Source: an uncultured Opitutaceae bacterium (lineage in GTDB: Bacteria; Verrucomicrobiota; Verrucomicrobiia; Opitutales; Opitutaceae). From it: DNA of 5,690 bases. The stretch's first letter is position 1, and the number at the start of each line of letters is the position of its first letter. This document shows positions 1 to 5,147 of this stretch, piece after piece. A program made the position numbers and the translations under genes. A model generated the notes under the pieces. The model was not told the origin of the DNA. It ran no database searches and saw nothing but the letters and a program-made list of their open reading frames with translations. The stretch spans positions 1-5,690 of the forward strand of contig CAISJA010000235.1 in NCBI GenBank assembly GCA_903885525.1, given 5' to 3'.

Positions 1-707
1 GCGGCGAGCAGCGGGTTGTACTTGGCGGGGTTGTGGTAGTCGGCGACCGGCTCGTTGAGCAGGTCGTAGCCCAGCACAGTGGCCTCGTCCCGGTAGCGCG
101 CGGCCAGGGCCTGCCAGAGTTCGACGGTGAGCTGCTGGGCGGCCGGGTCCTCGAAGAGCAGCGGCCGGGCGCGGCTGTCGTCGATGTTGGCGCCGGTCTG
201 TCCGCCGGGGGCGGCGTGCAGGTCGATGACGACGTAGAGCCCTTCGTCGCGGCACCAGCCGATCACGCGGTCGAGCAGCGCCCAGCCCGGCCCCGCCAAC
301 CGGAAGGGGGCGTCGGGGCTGACGAAGAGGCGCCAGTTCAGCGGGACCCGCACGGAGTTGAAGCCCGCGGCGCGGAGAAAATGGATGTCGTCGCGGGTGA
401 CGTAGTTGTCGCGCCAGGCCCGCCAGAACTCGGCGGCGGAGACATCCCCGAGCAGTTCGGCGACCACATCCTCGATGAGCCGGGGAGAGGCGGCTTTTTC
501 AAAGCCCCACATGTAGCCTTCCGGCAGGAGCCAGTTGCCGAGGTTGGTGCCGCGCAGGCGGAGCACTTCGCCGGAGGGGGCGATGAATTCGCGGCCGCGG
601 ACCTGCACGCAGGCGGTGGAAGGCGGCGGGGGCGGGGCGGCGACGGTGGCGAGCGCCGCGCAGAGCGCGAGAACGCAGCCCACAGCAAACCGGAGAGACG
701 GGAGCAT
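1..707 (-). CDS. Secreted glycoside hydrolase family 5 (cellulase/exo-1,3-glucanase-like), partial
   Basis: Reading the minus strand from ATG at 707-705 gives 235 residues that run off the left edge. Residues 1-24 form a signal peptide (hydrophobic core about 8-22, then a Pro run at 25-29), so the enzyme is exported. The rest matches the N-terminal part of a GH5 (beta/alpha)8 barrel: GTNLGNWLLPEGYMWGFE at 53-70, SVRVPLNW at 118-125, DLHAAPGGQTG at 162-172, and LLNEP at 216-220, in which Glu219 is the expected general acid/base. GH5 enzymes cleave beta-linked glucans, mannans and related glycans with retention of configuration. The second catalytic Glu, near the end of the barrel, would lie beyond the window. 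The motif spacing resembles bacterial relatives of exo-1,3-beta-glucanases, but I cannot fix the subfamily or substrate. The start is supported by the signal peptide beginning at once; no Shine-Dalgarno sequence is visible. The gene is divergent from the histidine kinase, with a 167-base gap. Confidence 0.9.
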   Translation of the reverse strand, partial: MLPSLRFAVGCVLALCAALATVAAPPPPPSTACVQVRGREFIAPSGEVLRLRGTNLGNWLLPEGYMWGFEKAASPRLIEDVVAELLGDVSAAEFWRAWRDNYVTRDDIHFLRAAGFNSVRVPLNWRLFVSPDAPFRLAGPGWALLDRVIGWCRDEGLYVVIDLHAAPGGQTGANIDDSRARPLLFEDPAAQQLTVELWQALAARYRDEATVLGYDLLNEPVADYHNPAKYNPLLA

Positions 708-713
708 GCGCGG

Positions 714-742
714 ATTGGACAAGCAGAGGCGGCCTCGGTCAA
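714..742 (-). promoter_or_regulatory. Possible promoter of the GH5 gene
   Basis: On the minus strand, TTGACC (742-737; five of six consensus -35 bases) is followed after 17 bases by TCCAAT (719-714; four of six consensus -10 bases). The -10 ends only six bases before the ATG at 707, so transcription would start at or next to the start codon, giving a leaderless or nearly leaderless mRNA. That would fit the lack of a Shine-Dalgarno sequence. The -10 match is weak, so this is a candidate only. Confidence 0.3.
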
Positions 743-771
743 CAGGTTCCGGGGTGGCGGCTTTGGGATTG

Positions 772-788
772 TCTGCCGGTCCGGCAGA
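772..788. promoter_or_regulatory. Perfect 17-bp palindrome, candidate operator
   Basis: TCTGCCGG-T-CCGGCAGA is an inverted repeat with two perfect 8-base arms around a single central base. It lies between the divergent starts of the GH5 gene (707) and the histidine kinase gene (875). The one-base centre and the position favour a site for a dimeric DNA-binding protein over an RNA terminator, and no T-run follows on either side. No matching regulator is seen in the window. Short GC-rich palindromes also arise by chance in such DNA. Confidence 0.4.
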
Positions 789-874
789 GGAGACGGCAGC
801 GGACTCCGCCCGCTGTGCCATAAAATTGCAAAAACCCTTGTCGGCCTGTGTCCGGCCGGCTCATATGACGGCCG

Positions 875-2689
875 ATGACAGCAGGCAGCAAATCGGCCGC
901 AGAGGTCTCCCGGAACATTCAGCTTCGGGTCGACGCCGAATTGACCTGGCTGCTCTACCGCCAGGCGGGCTTCGGGCTGTTTTCCAATTTCGTGCTTGCC
1001 CTGATTCTGGCCGCCGGCCTGTGGACGGTTGTCCCGGTGCGGGCGAACCTGTGCTGGCTGGCCGCCGGACTGGCGGTGACGGTCCTCCGGTTTGCCACCA
1101 CCTGGTATTTTGTGCGGCGGCGGCCCCAGGATGCCGAGCACCATGTCTGGCGGCGGGTTTTTATCTATGAAGTGATGGCGGCCGGGGCGGTCTGGGGGGC
1201 AGGAGCCTGGATCTTTCTGGAAACCAACTCCCTGTTGCCGCGCACGCTGGTGATCTTTGTCCTGGCCGGCCTCAATGCCGGGGCGGCCCGCTCCCTCGCC
1301 TCCGTGCCGCGCTGCTACTTCAGCTATGTTGTCCTGACGCTGACACCCATCATGGTGCGGTTTCTCCAGCTGTCTGCGCCGGACGGTTGGATCCTCGCCG
1401 GCTGCACCGTGATCTATGCCGCCTTCCTGCTCAACACCACGCGGCTGCATCATGGGGACATGTACAAGCTCTACCGGCTGATCTTTGAGAACGACGAGCT
1501 CGTCACCACCCTGAGCGATGCGAAGCGGCGTGCCGAGTCGGCCAACCAGGCGAAGTCGGAGTTTCTCGCCACGATGAGCCATGAGATCCGCACGCCGATG
1601 AACGGGATCATCGGCATGCTCCAGCTGCTCGGCAGCTCGCCGCTCACCCTGGAGCAGGCGAAGCAGGTCGAGGTGGCGGGCAAGTCGGCCGACACCCTGC
1701 TGCGCCTCCTCAACGACATTCTTGATCTTTCGCGCATCGAGAGCGGGAAGCTGGAGATCGAGCAGATCGAGTTCAACCCGGCCGAGGTCGTGGGGGAGGT
1801 GGTGGCCCTCTTCGACACGCGGTCCCAGGCCAAGGCCCTGCGCCTGGACTGCCGGCTGGCCCCGGGCCTGCCCCTGACCGTGCGGGGCGATCCGATGCGG
1901 CTGCGCCAGGTGCTCCTCAACCTGGTGGGCAATGCGGTGAAATTCACCGACCGGGGCGGCGTGGACATCGAGGTGGAGAGCCGGGTGGAAAAGACGGTGC
2001 GCCACCTCCGCTTCCGGGTGCGCGACACCGGCATCGGCATCCCCGCCGAGATTCAGGCCCGACTTTTCGAGAAATTCCGCCAGGGCGACAATTCCATGAC
2101 ACGGCGCTTTGGCGGCTCCGGCCTAGGACTCGCCATCTCGCAAAATCTCGTCCGCCAGATGGGTGGTGAGATCGGGGTGCACAGCACCGCAGGCGTGGGG
2201 AGCGAGTTTTTCTTCGAGCTGCCGTTGCCGGCGGTGGAGCCCGGCGAGCTGGCGAAGGCCGTGCCCGCTCCGGCACCGCAGGCCGTGCCGCCGCCGCAGT
2301 TCCACGGCCGCGTCCTCGTGGTGGAGGATGACTGGGGGAACCAACGGGTGATCGAGTCGATGCTTCGCCGCATGGGACTGGAGGTGACCATTGCGAGCAA
2401 CGGCCTCGACGGGTTGGAGCTCGTGGCCCGCCAAAGCTGGACCTTGGTTTTCATGGACATGCAGATGCCGGACATCCGCGGCTCCGAAGTCACCCAGCGG
2501 ATCCGCGCCCTCGGCCCCTACGCGAAGCTGCCGATCATCGCCCTCACGGCCAATGCCCGGGCGGAGGACCGCGAGGAATGCTTTGCGGCGGGGATGAATG
2601 ATTTTCTCGCCAAACCCGTCCGGCTGCAGGACCTCCAGGCCTGTTTGCGGCGTTGGATCGTGCCACCGCCAGCCCCGGGCGGAAAGTGA
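875..2689 (+). CDS. Membrane hybrid sensor histidine kinase with C-terminal receiver domain
   Basis: This 604-residue protein has about six hydrophobic segments in its first 187 residues (roughly 34-54, 57-80, 97-115, 121-137, 148-166, 171-187) with short loops and no sizeable periplasmic domain, so any signal is probably sensed in or at the membrane. A charged linker helix (about 200-228) leads to the dimerisation domain with the H-box SHEIRTPMNG, phosphorylated His236. The ATPase domain shows the N-box QVLLNLVGNAVKF (345-357), G1 DTGIGIP (384-390), F-box LFEKF (397-401) and G2 GGSGLGLA (413-420). After a Pro/Ala linker (about 453-475) comes a complete receiver: Glu484-Asp485-Asp486, phosphoacceptor Asp528 in FMDMQMPD, Thr558 and Lys580. 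There is no HPt or DNA-binding domain, so phosphate must pass to a separate HPt protein or the receiver acts on the kinase itself. The ATG at 875 is the first in-frame start after a stop at 866; no clear Shine-Dalgarno sequence is present. It may sense envelope or carbohydrate status given the GH5 neighbour, but that is only a guess. Confidence 0.95.
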   Translation: MTAGSKSAAEVSRNIQLRVDAELTWLLYRQAGFGLFSNFVLALILAAGLWTVVPVRANLCWLAAGLAVTVLRFATTWYFVRRRPQDAEHHVWRRVFIYEVMAAGAVWGAGAWIFLETNSLLPRTLVIFVLAGLNAGAARSLASVPRCYFSYVVLTLTPIMVRFLQLSAPDGWILAGCTVIYAAFLLNTTRLHHGDMYKLYRLIFENDELVTTLSDAKRRAESANQAKSEFLATMSHEIRTPMNGIIGMLQLLGSSPLTLEQAKQVEVAGKSADTLLRLLNDILDLSRIESGKLEIEQIEFNPAEVVGEVVALFDTRSQAKALRLDCRLAPGLPLTVRGDPMRLRQVLLNLVGNAVKFTDRGGVDIEVESRVEKTVRHLRFRVRDTGIGIPAEIQARLFEKFRQGDNSMTRRFGGSGLGLAISQNLVRQMGGEIGVHSTAGVGSEFFFELPLPAVEPGELAKAVPAPAPQAVPPPQFHGRVLVVEDDWGNQRVIESMLRRMGLEVTIASNGLDGLELVARQSWTLVFMDMQMPDIRGSEVTQRIRALGPYAKLPIIALTANARAEDREECFAAGMNDFLAKPVRLQDLQACLRRWIVPPPAPGGK

Positions 2690-2718
2690 GGCTTGTTTGA
2701 GCGCAGCGTATCCGGCCG

Positions 2719-2735
2719 GGAGCGGGCTCCGCTCC
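2719..2735. repeat. Hairpin-forming inverted repeat after the kinase gene
   Basis: GGAGCGG-GCT-CCGCTCC has perfect 7-base arms and a 3-base loop, beginning 30 bases after the kinase stop codon. It could stabilise the 3' end of the kinase mRNA or act as a weak terminator, but no T-run follows, so I do not call it an intrinsic terminator. Confidence 0.4.
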
Positions 2736-2782
2736 GTCGGGCCATGCATCTCGCCGCCTGCCCGCCGCGTCGGGACCGGAAC

Positions 2783-2811
2783 CCGCCGGCCCGCGCTTGC
2801 GCTGCCGGCGG
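2783..2811. repeat. GC-rich hairpin just upstream of the dienelactone hydrolase gene
   Basis: CCGCCGGC (2783-2790) pairs perfectly with GCCGGCGG (2804-2811). The intervening bases contain GCGC-TT-GCGC, which can extend the stem inward. The structure ends 19 bases before the ATG at 2831. If transcribed, it would sit in the leader of that mRNA and could affect read-through from the kinase gene or ribosome access. No T-run follows, so it is not a standard terminator. It may be part of a dispersed palindromic element, which cannot be judged from one copy. Confidence 0.45.
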
Positions 2812-2830
2812 CGGCCCTTACGTTCGGGGC

Positions 2831-3625
2831 ATGAAGCCACGCCTCCTTGCCTTCGGATTGGCCGCAGTGATGCTGCCGGCCGCCCTGTCCGCCAAAATCA
2901 TCAGCCAGCCTGTCGCCTACACCCAGGGCGGGGCCGCCCTCGAGGGCTGGCTGTCCTACGATGACAGCCGGAGCGGCGCTCGCCCCGGCGTGCTGGTCGT
3001 CCCCGAATGGTGGGGCCTGAATGACTACGTCAAGGGCCGCGCCCAGCAGCTCGCGGAAATGGGCTATGTGGCCTTCGTGGCCGACATGTACGGCCAGGGC
3101 GTGAACACCGAGGACCCGAAGCGCGCCGGTGAACTGGCCGGCCAGTTCTACAGCGGCAAACTCTCCCTGGCGGAGCGCGCCCGGGCCGGACTCGACCAGT
3201 TGTTGCAAACCGGCCTGGTGGCCTCAGGGAAAGTGGCGGCGATCGGCTTTTGCTTCGGGGGCTCCACCTGCCAGGCGCTGGCCTTCAGCGGAGCGCCGCT
3301 GGCGGGCATCGTCAGCTTCCACGGCGGGTTGCTGCCGGTGCCCACCGGAGCGGAGCACGGCATCCGTTTCCTGATGCTCAACGGCGCGGCCGACCCCATG
3401 GTCAAGCCCGCGCAGATCGCCGCCTTCCAGCAGGCCATGGAGGCCGGGCATTTTCAGTGGAAGTGGATCGACTACCCCGGCGCCCTGCACGCTTTCACCA
3501 ATCCGCAGGCGGACCGGATCAAGGCCCTGCATCCGGAGATGAGCGGCATCGGCTACCACGCCACCGCCGCCACCGCCTCGTGGAAGGAGATGCAGGACTT
3601 CCTCGCCGAGCTGTTCCACGGCTGA
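2831..3625 (+). CDS. Exported dienelactone hydrolase family protein
   Basis: This 264-residue protein starts with a signal peptide (MKPRLLAFGL..., probable cleavage after Ala21). The mature part is a dienelactone hydrolase-type alpha/beta hydrolase: VVPEWWGLN at 56-64 carries Glu59, matching the Glu that contacts the nucleophile in this family; the nucleophile motif GFCFGG (139-144) gives Cys141; Asp188 in NGAADPM and His220 in ALHAF complete a Cys-Asp-His triad. The classic enzyme hydrolyses dienelactone to maleylacetate in chlorocatechol breakdown, but exported members are widespread and their substrates are mostly unknown, so esters or lactones is as far as one can go. The frame is open upstream to an ATG at 2693, but that extension is Arg/Pro-rich and would bury the signal peptide, so 2831 is preferred. 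No clear Shine-Dalgarno sequence is visible. It lies 141 bases after the kinase gene on the same strand and ends before a strong terminator. Confidence 0.92.
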   Translation: MKPRLLAFGLAAVMLPAALSAKIISQPVAYTQGGAALEGWLSYDDSRSGARPGVLVVPEWWGLNDYVKGRAQQLAEMGYVAFVADMYGQGVNTEDPKRAGELAGQFYSGKLSLAERARAGLDQLLQTGLVASGKVAAIGFCFGGSTCQALAFSGAPLAGIVSFHGGLLPVPTGAEHGIRFLMLNGAADPMVKPAQIAAFQQAMEAGHFQWKWIDYPGALHAFTNPQADRIKALHPEMSGIGYHATAATASWKEMQDFLAELFHG

Positions 3626-3650
3626 GCCGTCCTGCCCCCCTCCTGTTTTC

Positions 3651-3677
3651 GCCCCGGCCGGTGTGCCGGGGCTTTTT
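3651..3677 (+). terminator. Intrinsic terminator after the dienelactone hydrolase gene
   Basis: GCCCCGGC (3651-3658) pairs perfectly with GCCGGGGC (3665-3672) across the 6-base loop CGGTGT and is followed directly by TTTTT (3673-3677). It begins 26 bases after the TGA at 3623-3625. Stem, loop and T-run are all textbook for plus-strand termination. Confidence 0.88.
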
Positions 3678-3680
3678 GTC

Positions 3681-3700
3681 GTGTGCCCGGCAGGGCGCAC
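3681..3700. repeat. Small hairpin next to the terminator
   Basis: GTGTGCCC (3681-3688) pairs with GGGCGCAC (3693-3700) with one G-T wobble and the loop GGCA. It follows the terminator by three bases and has no T-run of its own. It may be a back-up structure or chance in GC-rich DNA. Confidence 0.3.
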
Positions 3701-3755
3701 CCGCGGAACAGTGAACATGAAAACAGGCCAGGTAAGTCTGTTGACCGCCTTGCAG

Positions 3756-3782
3756 GATCGATGAGATCCGGGCCTATCGATC
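3756..3782. repeat. Inverted repeat downstream of the XRE gene
   Basis: GATCGAT (3756-3762) and ATCGATC (3776-3782) are perfect inverted copies separated by 13 bases. The pair starts 28 bases beyond the stop codon of the minus-strand XRE gene, so it may form a hairpin at the 3' end of that mRNA. No T-run follows on the minus strand. The rest of the 3678-3809 spacer shows no gene. Confidence 0.3.
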
Positions 3783-3809
3783 GGCAAGCAACGGCCGCGG
3801 TTCATCCAC

Positions 3810-4058
3810 TCAGTCCAGGACGACGGCAGGCGGCACCCGCAGCGCCGCCGCCAACCATCGCAGCTCGATGTCCGTCACCTCACGTTCACCCGATTCCACC
3901 CGTTTGATCGCGTCGCGGGATACCGGCCACCCGGCGATTTGACACCGCCCAGCGAGTCCTTCCTGGGTGAGGTCTTGCGCCCGGCGGAGCTTGGCGACCG
4001 TTTTCCCGATGGAATTGCGGTTGGTCCGGACAACGGGTTTGTATCGACGGCTTGGCAT
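3810..4058 (-). CDS. Small XRE/Cro-CI family helix-turn-helix regulator
   Basis: This 82-residue protein is essentially a single HTH_3-type DNA-binding domain. IGKTVAKLRRAQDLTQEGLAGRC (17-39) covers helix 1 and helix 2, with the Thr31-Gln32 pair typical of XRE proteins. VSRDAIKRVESGEREVTDIEL (46-66) holds the recognition helix and the following turn, and LRWLAAALRVPPAVVLD (66-82) gives the last helix and tail. Positive charge is concentrated at the N-terminus (Arg4, Arg5, Lys7, Arg11, Arg14). There is no sensing, peptidase or toxin domain, so it probably acts as a simple dimeric repressor or as a partner of another protein. The ATG at 4058 is the only plausible start, since an in-frame TAG lies at 4082-4080. 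A palindrome 44 bases upstream of the ATG suggests self-regulation and possibly control of the divergent secreted genes. It is not paired with a toxin gene on its own strand, so an antitoxin role is not supported here. Confidence 0.88.
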   Translation of the reverse strand: MPSRRYKPVVRTNRNSIGKTVAKLRRAQDLTQEGLAGRCQIAGWPVSRDAIKRVESGEREVTDIELRWLAAALRVPPAVVLD

Positions 4059-4087
4059 GGGCGCTTGGCGGCAGCCAGCCTAGCCGA

Positions 4088-4093
4088 ATTATC
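4088..4093 (-). promoter_or_regulatory. Possible -10 element of the XRE gene
   Basis: GATAAT on the minus strand matches five of six bases of TATAAT and lies 29 bases before the ATG at 4058, in the AT-rich patch at about 4084-4131. No good -35 is present at 17 or 18 bases; that position overlaps the palindrome at 4102-4121, as expected for a repressed or activator-dependent promoter. Candidate only. Confidence 0.35.
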
Positions 4094-4101
4094 ATTCATA
4101 G

Positions 4102-4121
4102 ATGGGCGACATATCGCCCAT
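4102..4121. promoter_or_regulatory. Perfect inverted repeat, probable XRE operator
   Basis: ATGGGCGA-CATA-TCGCCCAT has two perfect 8-base arms around 4 bases, so a 20-bp site with dimer symmetry. It lies in an AT-rich stretch between the divergent XRE gene (start 4058) and the secreted-protein gene (start 4287). Size, symmetry and position are typical of operators bound by XRE/Cro-type dimers, which often repress their own promoter. Binding by this XRE protein is inferred from position, not shown. Confidence 0.6.
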
Positions 4122-4220
4122 TTAAAATTGACTTCCGCCCGCGGATGTTGCGTTGCTGGCCCTCGCTCTTTCTCCTCACTGCTCCGCCCACTTGAAAATA
4201 CTTGTTGCTCACTCTTCCAC

Positions 4221-4259
4221 GGCCCGGCAACTCACACCCTGTCCGATCGCGACCGGGCC
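4221..4259 (+). repeat. Inverted repeat in the leader of the secreted-protein gene
   Basis: GGCCCGG (4221-4227) and CCGGGCC (4253-4259) are perfect inverted copies 25 bases apart, ending 27 bases before the ATG at 4287. If transcribed they could close a loop in the 5' leader. No known riboswitch or T-run is recognised. The rest of 4122-4286 shows no gene and no convincing plus-strand promoter. Confidence 0.3.
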
Positions 4260-4286
4260 AAGTCGCGGCTAACTTCCCACCAGTTT

Positions 4287-5129
4287 ATGAAATTTTACCG
4301 TCGCACGGTCTGGCCTTGGCGCGGCGCCCCCGCGTGCAAGGCCGCAGCATCCACGAGGAGGGTGGCTTCGGTGGAATTGTCGTTCATCAGCGGCATCCTT
4401 TCCCTCGGCTTGGCCTGGCTGGCGTCCACCGTACCGGCCCAAGGGCAGGCAACCGCCTTGACTGCCAGCACCGCCGCCGCCGCGCCCCCCGCGGTGCCGT
4501 ACGTGGAAATTGCCCGAAAGGTTCGGCAGCTCAGCGACCATACCGAGACCATCAGCCGGGTGCAGCCACCCAAACTGGCCAAGGTGCCGCCGCCCGCGCC
4601 GCCGCCCCCTCTCTCGGCGGATGATCTTGCCCGCCAGAAACGCTGGGCTGCCAAAACCAACGATACCAGCATCATGACCGCCGTCGTGCATTTGGGGAAA
4701 CAGACCCGCACCGAGTTGAGCTGGACGCTTGACGGCAAGACCTACCACGCCCTCTCCAATGTCGATTTCCGTCTCTTCAGCCTGGCGGCCACCCTGGAGA
4801 CTGACGATATGGTCATTTCGTGGTATGGCTTCGTCTCCGCCGATGACGGCGAGCCGGACGCCACCACACACGCGGAAGCGCTCCGCCAACTGGCTGCGAA
4901 AGGAGCAAAACCTGATTACGTCTTCGAAGGCAAAGCCGCCGATCTCAAGGCCAATGCCACGGCGCTGGAAGCCCTCGATTACTTCCACGCCGCCTACCAG
5001 CATCAGCAGGCGCAGCTCACCGCGGACTTTAACCAGCGGCAGGCCGACGAACAGGCCCGCCAGCAACTGGCCGCGAAGACTCCGCCCCCCAGCCCGGTCA
5101 TCCGCTTTTGGAGCGATTCCGGCCACTAA
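4287..5129 (+). CDS. Secreted protein of unknown family with Pro-rich linker
   Basis: I do not recognise a family. From ATG 4287 the product is 280 residues: a long basic N-region (MKFYRRTVWPWR..., then Lys18, Arg24, Arg25), a hydrophobic segment at about 33-48, and a probable signal cleavage after Ala51 (STVPA-Q). An Ala/Pro-rich stretch follows, including PPPAPPPPL at 101-109. A compact beta-rich part (about 127-182) contains VVHLGKQTRTELSWTLDGKTYHALSNVDFRLFS. The end is a charged, Gln- and Ala-rich helical region (about 215-264) that may form a coiled coil. An exported or envelope-bound adaptor is plausible but unproven. The frame stays open back to 3939, but that stretch runs antisense through the XRE gene and its operator and is not protein-like. 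A GTG at 4371 with GAGGAGG at 4355-4361 is a real alternative start that leaves a shorter signal peptide of normal length. The next gene follows after 18 bases, so they are probably co-transcribed. Confidence 0.8.
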   Translation: MKFYRRTVWPWRGAPACKAAASTRRVASVELSFISGILSLGLAWLASTVPAQGQATALTASTAAAAPPAVPYVEIARKVRQLSDHTETISRVQPPKLAKVPPPAPPPPLSADDLARQKRWAAKTNDTSIMTAVVHLGKQTRTELSWTLDGKTYHALSNVDFRLFSLAATLETDDMVISWYGFVSADDGEPDATTHAEALRQLAAKGAKPDYVFEGKAADLKANATALEALDYFHAAYQHQQAQLTADFNQRQADEQARQQLAAKTPPPSPVIRFWSDSGH

Positions 5130-5147
5130 TCACAGCCCCGTGCCACC

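Noticed and set aside
33..878. A 281-residue plus-strand frame opposite the GH5 gene.
   Set aside because: The Gly/Ala/Arg-rich composition and the clear GH5 motifs on the other strand show it is a shadow.
338..2005. A 555-residue open frame on the minus strand crossing the GH5 start and the kinase core.
   Set aside because: It is His/Arg/Pro/Gln-rich with no domain, and lies opposite two well-supported genes; it is a by-product of GC-rich codon bias.
2693..2830. An N-terminal extension of the dienelactone hydrolase from ATG 2693.
   Set aside because: The added residues are Arg/Pro-rich, coded by palindromic spacer DNA, and precede a good signal peptide that starts at 2831.
2123..3208. A 361-residue minus-strand frame across the kinase end and the hydrolase start.
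   Set aside because: It is antisense to the receiver domain and the dienelactone hydrolase, low in complexity and without recognisable motifs.
3224..3805. A 193-residue minus-strand frame covering the terminator and part of the hydrolase gene.
   Set aside because: It crosses a strong intrinsic terminator, is antisense to catalytic motifs and shows no domain.
3810..4058. The XRE protein as an antitoxin of a toxin-antitoxin pair.
   Set aside because: No small toxin-like gene lies next to it on the same strand; the neighbours are a terminator region and a divergent secreted-protein gene.
4128..4156. A plus-strand promoter from TTGACT at 4128-4133.
   Set aside because: No -10-like sequence occurs at 16-18 bases downstream; the region there is GC-rich.
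3939..4286. An N-terminal extension of the unknown secreted protein from an ATG at 3939.
   Set aside because: It would run antisense through the XRE gene and its palindrome, contains no motif, and would bury the signal sequence about 150 residues into the protein.
4269..5126. A 285-residue minus-strand frame opposite the unknown secreted gene.
   Set aside because: It is almost exactly antisense to the plus-strand gene. The plus strand has the better signal sequence, ordinary protein composition and tight spacing to the next gene. Since the plus protein has no known family, this choice is less certain than the other rejections.
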